From: Brevundimonas sp. MYb52
GTDB taxonomy: Bacteria > Pseudomonadota > Alphaproteobacteria > Caulobacterales > Caulobacteraceae
Assembly (NCBI RefSeq): GCF_002979535.1
Contig: NZ_PCPB01000016.1
Span: forward strand, 1 to 64,000
Direction of reading: 5' to 3'
Length of the DNA stretch: 64,000 bases
In this document: one piece after another, positions 18,275 to 26,587 of the stretch
Position numbering within the stretch: the first letter of the stretch is position 1
Layout: each line of letters opens with the position of its first letter
Position numbers and translations under genes: made by a program
The notes under the pieces: model-generated
What the model was told of the DNA's origin: nothing
The model's input: the letters and a program-made list of their open reading frames with translations, nothing else
Databases searched by the model: none

Positions 18275-19249
18275 ATGCGCGCCATTCTCATCGCCGCGGC
18301 CCTGCTGGCCAGCGCGGTTCCAACGGCCAGCGCCCTGGCGCAGACGGCGCCCGCCGCGAACGCCGCGACGCCCGCCAGCCCGTTTGAACGCGATCGCCAA
18401 TCGATCCTGGCCCAGGCCGGCCAGTTCCGCGTCCACTTCGACATGCGCGAAAACGTCAGCTTCAACGCCGACTACGATCCGATGGAGGGCAAGCTGTCGG
18501 GGGGCAGCGAGATCGTGCGCGTCGTCTATGACAAGGGCGACCGCATCAGCCTGCAGCACATCCTGGTCATGGAACACGAAGGCCAGGCCATCGTCGTCAA
18601 GCACTGGCGCCAGGACTGGGTCTATCAGCCGCAAACCGTCCTGACCTACGCCGGCCCGAACCAGTGGACCCTGTCGCCGGTATCGGCCGATCAGGGCGCG
18701 GGCGCCTGGTCGCAGACGGTGTGGCAGACGGACGACTCGCCCCGCTACGGCGGCGTCGGTCGCTGGACCTACGTCAACGGCCTGAGCGTATGGACCTCCG
18801 ACCCGACCTGGCGTCCGCTGGCGCGGCGCGACGCGGTGCTGAACCCCGTCTATGACCGCTATCTGGGCACGAATCGCCACGCGCTGACGCCCGCCGGCTG
18901 GGTCCACATCCAGGACAATGTGAAGATGAACGGCCGCGCCGGCGGCGAGCCCGTCGCCATCGTTCAGGAAGACGTGGTCAACACCTACGACCGCTCGACC
19001 AGCTACTCGCCCAAGGCCGGGGACGACTACTGGGCGGCCACGCAGACCTACTGGGCCGCCGTCCGCGACGCCTGGGACGCCGTCATCGCCCGCGACGGCG
19101 GCGTGCATGTCGAGGAAGAGGCCCAAACCGGCGTCGTCACCGGCACGCCGCTGATGGACCTGGCCGAAAAGATCCAGGACGGCGAGATCACGACCGAAGC
19201 CGCCATCGTCCAGGCCCGCGCCACCATCGACGCCGCCACCAAACGCTGA
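18275..19249 (+). CDS. DUF6607 family secreted protein, partner of the haem-type receptor
   Basis: 324-aa exported protein with signal MRAILIAAALLASAVPTASALAQ. The body contains stretches that I recall as the DUF6607 family: FERDRQSILAQAG, WRQDWVYQP, QTVWQTDDSPRYGGVGRW and NPVYDRYLGTNRHALTP. Its function is not known to me. Its constant place after haem/iron TonB receptors suggests a periplasmic or surface role in substrate handling. An in-frame ATG at 18245 is also possible (GAGG precedes it); I prefer 18275 because it gives a standard signal peptide with GGAAAA upstream. A strong hairpin terminator follows. Confidence 0.78.
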   Translation: MRAILIAAALLASAVPTASALAQTAPAANAATPASPFERDRQSILAQAGQFRVHFDMRENVSFNADYDPMEGKLSGGSEIVRVVYDKGDRISLQHILVMEHEGQAIVVKHWRQDWVYQPQTVLTYAGPNQWTLSPVSADQGAGAWSQTVWQTDDSPRYGGVGRWTYVNGLSVWTSDPTWRPLARRDAVLNPVYDRYLGTNRHALTPAGWVHIQDNVKMNGRAGGEPVAIVQEDVVNTYDRSTSYSPKAGDDYWAATQTYWAAVRDAWDAVIARDGGVHVEEEAQTGVVTGTPLMDLAEKIQDGEITTEAAIVQARATIDAATKR

Positions 19250-19277
19250 CGCCTGCCCTCCCCGGTGCGTCAGAAAA

Positions 19278-19311
19278 AAGGCCCTCCGCCCGGCAAAGGG
19301 CGGAGGGCCTT
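19278..19311. terminator. intrinsic terminator, probably bidirectional
   Basis: A 14-bp perfect stem (AAGGCCCTCCGCCC with its complement, loop GGCAAA) is flanked by an A-run on the left and TTTC on the right. It sits between the DUF6607 gene (+) and the 53-aa ORF (-) and can serve both. Confidence 0.85.
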
Positions 19312-19343
19312 TCACTTGCGGTTGTACCGCCACGTCAACGCGC

Positions 19344-19505
19344 TCAGACCGCGTCGGTGAAGCCTACGACCAATCCGTCGATAACACCGGCAGTGAACTC
19401 ACCCAGAATCCGAACTCCAACCATCACGGCCATGATCGCAATCCATGTGCGGAAGGGTTTCAGCCTGGCTTGAGCCGTCAGTTCCTGCAGCCGTCGGCGC
19501 TTCAT
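19344..19505 (-). CDS. 53-aa small membrane protein (short ORF)
   Basis: Read directly on the minus strand: ATG at 19505, TGA at 19344-19346. The protein has a basic start (MKRRRLQELTAQARLK), one hydrophobic helix (TWIAIMAVMVGVRILG) and a C-terminal half that is also fairly hydrophobic (GVIDGLVVGF). The ATG immediately follows the TAA of the M28 peptidase gene (TAAATG), so it is probably the last gene of the peptidase operon, translated by reinitiation. I recognise no family. Topology is expected to follow the positive-inside rule, with a cytoplasmic N-terminus. Confidence 0.62.
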   Translation of the reverse strand: MKRRRLQELTAQARLKPFRTWIAIMAVMVGVRILGEFTAGVIDGLVVGFTDAV

Positions 19506-21116
19506 TTACTTGCGCGCCACATCACTAGCCGCCCGCACCTGACCGAACTCCGAGGTCGGCTTCCAGGTCGGCCATGCGTCGCTGTTGGCCAGTTCCAGGC
19601 CCAGGCGATACAGCAGGGTCAGGTTCTCGACCGCCGAACGCAGGTCCCAGTCGGCGGACCATTCGTCGCTGGGACGGTGATAGTCGGCGCCGAACTTGGC
19701 CTTCCACGCCGCCAGACCGGCTTCACGTCCGCCGTCGACCCAGTCCACGCCGTGCCAGGGCATCAGGGCCGGAACCCCAGCGCGGGCGAAGGGGAAGTGG
19801 TCGGAACGATAGTAGAAGCCCTGCTCCGGCTGACCGTCGTCGGAGACATAGCGGCCTTCCTTGGCGGCCAGGGCCTGAAGATCATCTTCCAGGCTGTTCT
19901 GGCCCTTGCCGAAGATCGGCACGTCGCGGGTCGGTCCCGACAGGGGCAGCATGTCGATGTTGATGTCGGCGACCGTGGTTTCCAGCGGATAAACCGGATC
20001 GGCGGCATAGGCGTAGGCCCCCAGCAGGCCCATTTCCTCAGCCGCCATGTGGGCGAAGACGATGGTGCGGTCGGGCGCGGGCGCGGCCTTCAGCTGACGC
20101 GCCATTTCGACCACGCCGACAGTGCCAGAGGCGTTGTCCCAGGCGCCGTTGAAAATCTTGTCGTCGCCTCCCGCATGGTCATTGACCCCGACGTGGTCCC
20201 AGTGGGCCGAATAGATGATGGTCTCGTTCGGGCGCTTTGTTCCCGGAATCCGAGCCAGCAGATTGTGCGTGCGCAGGGTGTCGATGGTTTCAGCCGTCTC
20301 GACCGACAGGGTCACGTTTGGCACGACGAAGGCGCGGAAGTCGCCCGTGCCGATACGCGAGGCCAGATCGGCCACGTCCAGCCCCAGGGCCTTGGCCGTG
20401 TCCGCATTGATCGCCCCTGAAAACTCCAGGTCCGCCGCGCCCGGCGTCAGGGTGCGGGTACGGGTGTTGCCCTGGGCCATGCGGGTCCAGCCGGCGTCTG
20501 CCGCAGCCGCCTTGGACACCGTGATGACGCCCAGCGCGCCCCGGCGCTTGGCCTCGTCCGCCTTGTAGGCGCCGGACTGGTAGTTGGTCGCGTAGGGCCC
20601 GTTGAACAGGTCGCCGTCCGGCTCGCCGCCGACCACCAAAACGATCTTGCCCGTCACGTCCAGGCTGCCGTAGTCGTCCCAGCCGCGCTCCGGCGCATGG
20701 ATGCCATAGCCGACGAAGACCAGATCCGCATTGGTGATCGTCACCCTGCCGTCGTTGCTGACCGCCCGCAGGGCGATGTCGGTTCCCGGCGTCAGATCAT
20801 GGACCTGACCGTCCGCGCTGGTCCAACTGGCCCGGGTGGCGTCGGCGACGGGCGTATAGCGCTTCAGGTCGATCACCTGCAGCCACTGGCCGTTCGGGCC
20901 GCCTGGCTCCAGGCCCATGGCTTCGTACTGAGCCTGCAGCCAGTCCAGGGTCTTCTTCTCGCCCTCGGTGCCAGGATAACGGCCCTGGAAGTCGTCAGCG
21001 CTAATGGTGCGGATCTCGTCCGACAGGCGCTGGGCCGAGAAGTCCTGAGCGGCCGCCGCACCAGCGGCGAACAGAAGGGCCGTGGCGGCGACGCCGCTGA
21101 TGAACCGACGATGCAT
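19506..21116 (-). CDS. secreted M28 family zinc metallopeptidase (copy 1)
   Basis: 536-aa exported aminopeptidase-like enzyme with signal peptide (ending AAGAAAAQ), PA-type insert (about residues 120-260) and M28 catalytic domain. The co-catalytic zinc ligands are visible: His/Asp in SAHWDHVG, Asp in GAWDNASGT, the catalytic/ligand pair in AAEEMG, Asp in NIDM, and His in DYHRPSDEW. It is paralogous to the M28 gene immediately upstream (21229-22869), with a weak hairpin between them. Probably degrades peptides in the periplasm or outside the cell. The substrate cannot be read from sequence. Confidence 0.9.
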   Translation of the reverse strand: MHRRFISGVAATALLFAAGAAAAQDFSAQRLSDEIRTISADDFQGRYPGTEGEKKTLDWLQAQYEAMGLEPGGPNGQWLQVIDLKRYTPVADATRASWTSADGQVHDLTPGTDIALRAVSNDGRVTITNADLVFVGYGIHAPERGWDDYGSLDVTGKIVLVVGGEPDGDLFNGPYATNYQSGAYKADEAKRRGALGVITVSKAAAADAGWTRMAQGNTRTRTLTPGAADLEFSGAINADTAKALGLDVADLASRIGTGDFRAFVVPNVTLSVETAETIDTLRTHNLLARIPGTKRPNETIIYSAHWDHVGVNDHAGGDDKIFNGAWDNASGTVGVVEMARQLKAAPAPDRTIVFAHMAAEEMGLLGAYAYAADPVYPLETTVADINIDMLPLSGPTRDVPIFGKGQNSLEDDLQALAAKEGRYVSDDGQPEQGFYYRSDHFPFARAGVPALMPWHGVDWVDGGREAGLAAWKAKFGADYHRPSDEWSADWDLRSAVENLTLLYRLGLELANSDAWPTWKPTSEFGQVRAASDVARK

Positions 21117-21161
21117 GGAAGCTCCTTCGCCCTCCCCACGGGGCGTTCGCGCAAAGTAATA

Positions 21162-21185
21162 GGGCGGCCTCGCAAGAAGCCGCCC
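21162..21185 (-). terminator. weak terminator-like hairpin between the two M28 genes
   Basis: GGGCGGC and GCCGCCC (7 bp, 10-nt loop) lie between the paralogous peptidase genes. On the minus strand TATT follows, a poor U-tract, so it may attenuate rather than end transcription. Confidence 0.4.
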
Positions 21186-21228
21186 CTTACATTTTTGTCA
21201 TGTTCCGCGACAGCGGGTCAGCGACGAC

Positions 21229-22869
21229 CTATTTGCGCTGGGCGTCGCTGACCGTGCGGGCCGGGCCGAACTCCGAACCCGGCTTCCACTGGGGCCAGTC
21301 GCGGCTGTTCGCCAACGCCTGACCGGCGTCGAAGACCACCTCGAGGTCCTGGATCATGCCACGATAGTCCCAGTTCGGCTCCCACTCGTCGGCTGCCTGG
21401 TGATAGCGATTGGCGCGATACTCGGCAGCGGCGGCCACGCGCGGCGCGATCGGCTCATCCACGAAATCCCCGGTCGAGGACAGATAGCCCATCGGCACGC
21501 CCCGCTTGGCCAGGGGGAAGTGATCCGAACGGAAGTAGATGCCCGCGCCAGCGCCCGCGTCGCCCTCGAAACCGCGCCCCTGCGCCGCCGCCAGGGCGAT
21601 GACGCGCTCGTCCAGCTCGGACTGGCCGTAACCGGTCACGCCCAGCTTGCTCATCCGCCCCAGAACGCTGGTCGCATCCAGGTTGAAGCCCGCCACCGTT
21701 GTTTCCAGCAGATACAGCGGATTGGCGGCATAGAACTCCGATCCCAACAGACCGCTTTCCTCGCCGGTGAAGCTGATCATGACGATGGTGCGCTCGGGCT
21801 TGGGCCCCTTCGACCACTGACGCGCCAGTTCCAGCAGACCCGCCGTGCCCGAGGCGTTGTCCACCGCGCCGTTGAAGATGCGGTCCCCGTTGGCGTCCGG
21901 CTCGCCCATGCCGATGTGATCCCAGTGCCCGGTATAGAGGATGGTCTCGTCCGGGTGGGTAGAGCCCTCCAGCTTGGCCAGAACGTTGTGGGTGGTGATC
22001 TGGTCGGTCTTCACGTCGAACTTGGCGTCGATGGTCGCGCCGGCCAGTTCGACCGGCTGGAAGTCGCGGCTGCGAGCCTTGATCTTCTCCTGCTCGAAAT
22101 CGAGGCCAGCGTGACGGAACAGGTCAACCGCCACATCGCGCTGAATCCAGGCCTCCATCGGCACGCGTTCGGCCGACGGGTTGGCGCGCACGATGTCGAA
22201 CTGCGGCACAGACCAGGAGTTGGCCACCGTGGTCCAGCCATAGGAGGCCGGGCGCGTCTCGTGGACGATCAGCACGCCGGCCGCGCCCTGACGCGCCGCC
22301 TCTTCGTACTTGTAGGTCCAGCGACCGTAATAGGTCATCGCCTCGCCGCCAAAGGTGTTCAGCGCGGGCTCCTCAAAGTCGGCGTCGTTGACCAGAACCA
22401 CGATGACCTTGCCGCGCACGTCAGTCTTGAAGTCGTTCCACTGGCGCTCGGGCGCGCTGGTGCCATAGCCCACGAAGACCAGGGGCTTGCCGCGCAGGTC
22501 GACGCCGTCGCTGGGCAGACGGGTGGTGATGGTGGCCTGCTGGCCCTGGGCCAGGGGCTGTGTCCAGTCGCCGACCTTGATCTGACCGCTGACGTTGGAG
22601 ACGGTGAAGCGGTTCAGGCCGACCGCCTGGGTCCAGCCGCCGTTCTCGCCGCCGGGGGCGAAGCCCGCCGCCGCATATTGCTGGCTCAGGTAGTCGATGA
22701 CCTTCTGCTCGGCCGGCGTGGCGATGCCGCGCCCCTCGAAGCTGTCGTCGGACAGGACCTTGATGTCGTTGGAGATGCGCGCGGCATCGAAAGCGGCCTC
22801 TTGGGCGGCGGCGCCCGACGCAAGAGAAGCGGCGAACAACAGGACGGCGGCGGACGACATCAAACGCAT
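21229..22869 (-). CDS. secreted M28 family zinc metallopeptidase (copy 2)
   Basis: 546-aa paralogue of the downstream M28 gene. It has a signal peptide (MRLMSSAAVLLFAASLASGAA), a PA-like insert and a catalytic domain. Metal-site motifs: YTGHWDHIGMG, GAVDNASGT, TGEESGLLGSE, NLDATS and RYHQAADEWEPNWD. The two copies share order and spacing but have diverged throughout, so this is an old tandem duplication. Both end with a similar phrase (WP.WKP.SEFG..R..SDAQRK here). Likely different peptide specificities. Confidence 0.9.
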   Translation of the reverse strand: MRLMSSAAVLLFAASLASGAAAQEAAFDAARISNDIKVLSDDSFEGRGIATPAEQKVIDYLSQQYAAAGFAPGGENGGWTQAVGLNRFTVSNVSGQIKVGDWTQPLAQGQQATITTRLPSDGVDLRGKPLVFVGYGTSAPERQWNDFKTDVRGKVIVVLVNDADFEEPALNTFGGEAMTYYGRWTYKYEEAARQGAAGVLIVHETRPASYGWTTVANSWSVPQFDIVRANPSAERVPMEAWIQRDVAVDLFRHAGLDFEQEKIKARSRDFQPVELAGATIDAKFDVKTDQITTHNVLAKLEGSTHPDETILYTGHWDHIGMGEPDANGDRIFNGAVDNASGTAGLLELARQWSKGPKPERTIVMISFTGEESGLLGSEFYAANPLYLLETTVAGFNLDATSVLGRMSKLGVTGYGQSELDERVIALAAAQGRGFEGDAGAGAGIYFRSDHFPLAKRGVPMGYLSSTGDFVDEPIAPRVAAAAEYRANRYHQAADEWEPNWDYRGMIQDLEVVFDAGQALANSRDWPQWKPGSEFGPARTVSDAQRK

Positions 22870-22961
22870 GGAACAAGCCCCTCAACCAATAAAGAGCCCG
22901 GACCCTAGAGGGCGAAATCCCCCATGTCGATGCAGGCCGCCACGGCGTCAGGCACGAAAAA

Positions 22962-22985
22962 ACCCGCCGGATCGCTCCGGCGGGT
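22962..22985 (-). terminator. terminator of the petABC operon
   Basis: A 10-bp perfect stem (ACCCGCCGGA paired with TCCGGCGGGT). On the minus strand it is followed by a six-T run, a textbook intrinsic terminator 28 bp after the cytochrome c1 stop codon. Confidence 0.9.
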
Positions 22986-23013
22986 CGTCTCGTTCCGATC
23001 TGACGGCGAAGCC

Positions 23014-23889
23014 CTAGTGGGCGACGCCCTTCCAGATGCGACGGTAGCTGGCGTAGGTGATCCCTGCGAACAGCAGCAGGAAGATGATCACGCCAAAGCC
23101 CATCTGCTTGCGCTCGGTCGCCTTGGGCTCGGAAGTCCAGGCGATGAAGGCGGCGACGTCCTTGGCCATCTGGTCGACGGTGGCCTCGGTGCCGTCATCA
23201 TAGGTCACCTGACCGGCGCGCAGCGGCGCGGGCATGGCGATGAAGCCGCCCGGAGGCACGTGGCCCTCGCCTTCCCAGAATGGGGTCAGATCGCCCGCCA
23301 TATAGGGGTTGTAGTGCTGGGCCGAGGTCATCTTCAGACCCGCCGGCGGCGTGCCGTAGCCCGACAGCAGCGAGTAGATGTAGTTGGCGCCATCGTGACG
23401 AGCCTTGGCCATGACCGAAAGGTCCGGCGGGGCCGCGCCGCCGTTTGCGGCAGCTGCCGCCGTGGCGTTCGGATAGGGCGACGGGAACTTGTCGGCGGTG
23501 GTGGCGTCGCGCATCAGCGCTTCACCCGTCTCGCTGTCGATGTCCGGGACCTGAACTTCCTTGGCCAGGGCCTTCACGACGGGGTTGTCGTTCGGGTTCG
23601 GGTATTCCGGGTTCCAGAACGGCCCGTGCTTGTCGCCCAGGTTGCGGAAGTGCATCAGCTCCATGCCGTGGCAGGAGGCGCAGACTTCCTTGTAGACCTT
23701 GTAGCCGCGCTGCAGCTGGCCCTGGTCATAGGTGCCGAACGGCCCCTCAAAGCTGAAGCCGCCGCTGCGCGGATGCTTGGCGCCCCCAGCGGCCAGCGCC
23801 GGAGCGGCAGTGGCGGCCAGGCCCAGAGCGGCCGTCAGAACGACCAAGGTCTTGCGGAAGGACACGGTTTTCTTCTCGTTGGAAATCAT
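23014..23889 (-). CDS. petC: cytochrome c1 of the bc1 complex
   Basis: 291-aa haem protein of ubiquinol-cytochrome c reductase. A cleaved signal (ends PALAA) is followed by haem-binding CASCH (C70, C73, H74), the axial Met in the PPGGFIAMP region, and a C-terminal membrane anchor (MGFGVIIFLLLFAGITYASY). The start is MISNEKK at 23889, 5 bp after petB; the frame is open further upstream only because it runs antisense-like through petB. Third gene of the petABC operon, ended by a strong terminator. Confidence 0.95.
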   Translation of the reverse strand: MISNEKKTVSFRKTLVVLTAALGLAATAAPALAAGGAKHPRSGGFSFEGPFGTYDQGQLQRGYKVYKEVCASCHGMELMHFRNLGDKHGPFWNPEYPNPNDNPVVKALAKEVQVPDIDSETGEALMRDATTADKFPSPYPNATAAAAANGGAAPPDLSVMAKARHDGANYIYSLLSGYGTPPAGLKMTSAQHYNPYMAGDLTPFWEGEGHVPPGGFIAMPAPLRAGQVTYDDGTEATVDQMAKDVAAFIAWTSEPKATERKQMGFGVIIFLLLFAGITYASYRRIWKGVAH

Positions 23890-23894
23890 CGCGC

Positions 23895-25193
23895 TCAGCC
23901 CTTCTGCTCGGCGTCGCCCGACAGGACCGGCTCGGAAATCGTCGCCGGAACCGGCAGCGGCTTCTCGCGCAGGCCGAGGAACGGCATCAGCACCAGGAAG
24001 AAGATGAAGTAGTAGGCCGTGAACAGACGCGTCAGCCACAGGTAGGAGTTCAACTGGCCGTCGATCAGGTTGAAGCTCGGCATGCCCGGAACGACCGGGG
24101 CGTCCGGCAACTGACCACCGCACCAGCCGAGGCCGAAGCACACGAACAGGAAGATGATGAAGCAGGTGCGCATCGTCGGGCGGTAGCGCATCGAGCGCAC
24201 CTTGGACGTGTCCAGCCAGGGCAGGACGAACAGCACGCCGATGGCGCCGAACATGGCCACCACGCCGCCGAACTTGTCGGGGATGGCGCGCAGAATGGCG
24301 TAGAAGGGCAGCATGTACCACTCGGGCACGATGTGCGCCGGGGTCTGCAGCGGGTTGGCCGGGATGTAGTTGTCGGCGTGACCCAGGGCGTTCGGCTGAT
24401 AGAAGACGAAGACCGAGAACAGGATCAGGAAGAGGATGATCGCAAAGCCGTCCTTGACCGTGAAGTACGGGTGGAAGGGCAGCATGTCCTTCTTCTGGCG
24501 GTCCTTCGGGATCAGGATGCCAACCGGGTTGTTCTGACCGGCGGCATGCAGGGCCCAGAGGTGCAGCACCACGCAGCCGGCGATGACGAACGGCAGCAGG
24601 TAGTGCAGCGAGAAGAAGCGGTTCAGCGTGGCGTTGTCGATCGCCGGGCCGCCGCGCAGCCAGATCAGGATCGGCTCGCCAACGACCGGAATGGCGCCGA
24701 TCAGGTTGGTGATGACCTCAGCGCCCCAGAAGGACATCTGGCCCCAGGGCAGGACGTAGCCCAGGAAGGCGGTGGCGATCATCAGGAAGAAGATGACGCA
24801 GCCGACGATCCAGATCATTTCACGCGGCGCCTTGTAGGAGCCGTAGTAGAGGCCGCGCAGCATGTGCAGGTAGACGGCGATGAAGAACATCGACGCGCCG
24901 TTGGCGTGCACGTAGCGGATCAGCCAGCCGCCGTTGACGTCGCGCATGATGCGCTCGACCGAGGCGAAGGCCAGGGCCGTGTTCGGCGTGTAGTGCATGG
25001 CCAGAACGATGCCGGTGATGATCTGCGTCATCAGGCACAGGGCCAGGATGCCGCCGAAGGTCCACCAGTAGTTCAGGTTACGGGGGGTCGGCAGGTTGGC
25101 GTAGTCCATGCCGAAGCGAATGATCGGCAGGCGCGTGTCCATCCACCGCTCAATCGCGGTTTTAGGGACGTAGGTGGATTCGTGATCGCTCAT
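23895..25193 (-). CDS. petB: cytochrome b of the bc1 complex
   Basis: 432-aa polytopic haem protein carrying the two b haems and both quinone sites. Recognisable are the N-terminal [12 protein letters not shown], the haem-ligand helices ([54 protein letters not shown]), the Qo-site [13 protein letters not shown], and [15 protein letters not shown]. Length is that of the alphaproteobacterial long form with extra C-terminal helices. It follows petA by 17 bp. Confidence 0.97.
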   Translation of the reverse strand: MSDHESTYVPKTAIERWMDTRLPIIRFGMDYANLPTPRNLNYWWTFGGILALCLMTQIITGIVLAMHYTPNTALAFASVERIMRDVNGGWLIRYVHANGASMFFIAVYLHMLRGLYYGSYKAPREMIWIVGCVIFFLMIATAFLGYVLPWGQMSFWGAEVITNLIGAIPVVGEPILIWLRGGPAIDNATLNRFFSLHYLLPFVIAGCVVLHLWALHAAGQNNPVGILIPKDRQKKDMLPFHPYFTVKDGFAIILFLILFSVFVFYQPNALGHADNYIPANPLQTPAHIVPEWYMLPFYAILRAIPDKFGGVVAMFGAIGVLFVLPWLDTSKVRSMRYRPTMRTCFIIFLFVCFGLGWCGGQLPDAPVVPGMPSFNLIDGQLNSYLWLTRLFTAYYFIFFLVLMPFLGLREKPLPVPATISEPVLSGDAEQKG

Positions 25194-25210
25194 GGGTCCT
25201 CTGTCCGTCC

Positions 25211-25771
25211 TCAGCCGATCTTCACGCGGGTGTCGGACATGTATTCGTAGTTCGGCACCACCAGGTTCAGCGGGGCCGGTCCCTTACGAATACGGCCCGA
25301 GGCGTCGTAGTGCGAACCGTGGCAGGGGCAGAACCAGCCGCCGAAATCGCCCGTGCCGAAGGTCGGCACGCAACCCAGATGGGTGCAGGAACCGATGACG
25401 ACGAGATACTTCTCGTGGCCGGGCTTGGTGCGCTCGGCGTCCGTCTGCGGCTGCTTCAGGTCCGAGGCATGGTCGTCGGCGATGACGCGCTTCAGCTCGG
25501 CCGGGGTGCGATAGCGCACGAAGACCGGCTTGCCCTGCCACTTGATGACGACCTGCTGACCTTCCTGAACCTTGGTCAGATCGAATTCGATCGACGCCAG
25601 GGCCAGGGTGTCCGCGGCGGGGTTCATCTGGTTGATCAGCGGCCAAGCCACCATCACGCCAGCACCGACCGCGGCGGCGCCGGCGGCGATGTGGATGAAA
25701 TCGCGGCGGGTGGCGTCGCCGCCCCCGTGTTGGCCCTCGGGCCCTTCAGCATTCACGACCGATTCGGCCAC
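25211..25771 (-). CDS. petA: Rieske iron-sulfur subunit of the bc1 complex
   Basis: 186-aa ubiquinol-cytochrome c reductase subunit. A twin-arginine anchor region ([19 protein letters not shown]) precedes the [2Fe-2S] domain with CTHLGC and CPCHGSHYD, which supply the two Cys and two His ligands. I chose a GTG start at 25771 ([10 protein letters not shown]) because the Tat signal then sits about 20 residues in, as in relatives, and AGAGGTGAGA lies just upstream. The frame is open for another 175 codons upstream, but that stretch is not protein-like. First gene of petABC. Confidence 0.93.
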   Translation of the reverse strand: MAESVVNAEGPEGQHGGGDATRRDFIHIAAGAAAVGAGVMVAWPLINQMNPAADTLALASIEFDLTKVQEGQQVVIKWQGKPVFVRYRTPAELKRVIADDHASDLKQPQTDAERTKPGHEKYLVVIGSCTHLGCVPTFGTGDFGGWFCPCHGSHYDASGRIRKGPAPLNLVVPNYEYMSDTRVKIG

Positions 25772-25884
25772 GCTCTCACCTCTGCACTCCCGATCGCCCG
25801 CCCCGGAAGGGGGATGGTCGTCGGCATGGATCGTCCCTGCGAGACGGCAGAAGATGCCTGCGGCCCTTGTTTTACCGCATTCGA

Positions 25885-25908
25885 CGCAAGTTGCTGACAC
25901 AACTTGCG
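25885..25908. promoter_or_regulatory. palindromic operator candidate upstream of petABC/trmL
   Basis: Perfect 9-bp inverted repeat (CGCAAGTTG, 6-nt spacer, CAACTTGCG) in the intergenic region between the divergent petA and trmL genes, 114 bp from the petA start and 59 bp from trmL. Placement and symmetry suggest a dimeric regulator site. I do not know the regulator. Confidence 0.45.
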
Positions 25909-25966
25909 AAACGGTCGCAACAAATACCGCGACAAGACCCCGCCCCGCGCGTATGACGGCCTTAGA

Positions 25967-26422
25967 ATGCGTCTCGCCCTTTTTCAACCTGACATCCCGC
26001 AGAATGTGGGCGCCTGCATCCGCCAGAGCGCCTGTTTCGGCGTCGAATTGCACGTCATCGAGCCCACCGGCTTCCGTTTCGACGACCGCGCCATGAAACG
26101 CGCGGCGCTGGATTACGGCCCGCTCAGCCACATGACCCGCCACGCCGACTGGGATGCCTTCCAGCGTGACCGTGCGCCCGGGCGGCTGGTCCTGTTCACC
26201 ACCAAGGGCGCCACGCCCCTGCCCGAATTCGAATTCCGGCCCGACGATGTCCTGCTGTTCGGCAAGGAAAGCGCCGGCGCGCCCGACTACGTCCACGCCG
26301 CCGCCGACGCCCGCGTCTTCATCCCCATCCGCCCCGAGACGCGGTCGCTGAATCTGTCCGTCAGCGCCGGGATCGCTCTGTGGGAAGGGCTGAGGCAGTT
26401 GGGCGAACTGCCGAGGCGCTAA
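25967..26422 (+). CDS. trmL: tRNA (cytidine(34)-2'-O)-methyltransferase
   Basis: 151-aa SPOUT-class methyltransferase that 2'-O-methylates the wobble base of leucine tRNAs. Motifs: PQNVGACIRQSACFG (motif 1), DVLLFGKESAGAP (motif 2) and IPIRPETRSLNLSVSAGIALWE (motif 3, forming the SAM-binding knot). The start is ATG 25967 (MRLALFQPDIPQN), as in homologues; an in-frame ATG at 25904 adds a non-homologous tail. Divergent from petABC. Confidence 0.93.
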   Translation: MRLALFQPDIPQNVGACIRQSACFGVELHVIEPTGFRFDDRAMKRAALDYGPLSHMTRHADWDAFQRDRAPGRLVLFTTKGATPLPEFEFRPDDVLLFGKESAGAPDYVHAAADARVFIPIRPETRSLNLSVSAGIALWEGLRQLGELPRR

Positions 26423-26424
26423 CT

Positions 26425-26579
26425 TTCTCCCTCCCCTTCATGGGGAGGGTGGCTGAGCCCACAGGGCGAAGTCGGGTGGGGGGGCGTCTTGGCAAGTCAA
26501 GCGCACCCTGCATCACCTCGCCCTCCCCACCCGGTCTCAGCTTCGCTTCGACCACCCTCCCCATGAAGGGGAGGGAGAA
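26425..26579. repeat. MITE-like intergenic repeat with 28-bp terminal inverted repeats
   Basis: A 155-bp non-coding element between trmL and the dipeptidase gene. Its ends, 26425-26452 and 26552-26579, are exact 28-base inverted copies, each itself palindromic around CCTCCCC...GGGGAGG. The inner part has no ORF of note. The same core motif occurs at 2724-2848. Confidence 0.8.
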
Positions 26580-26587
26580 TTTATACC

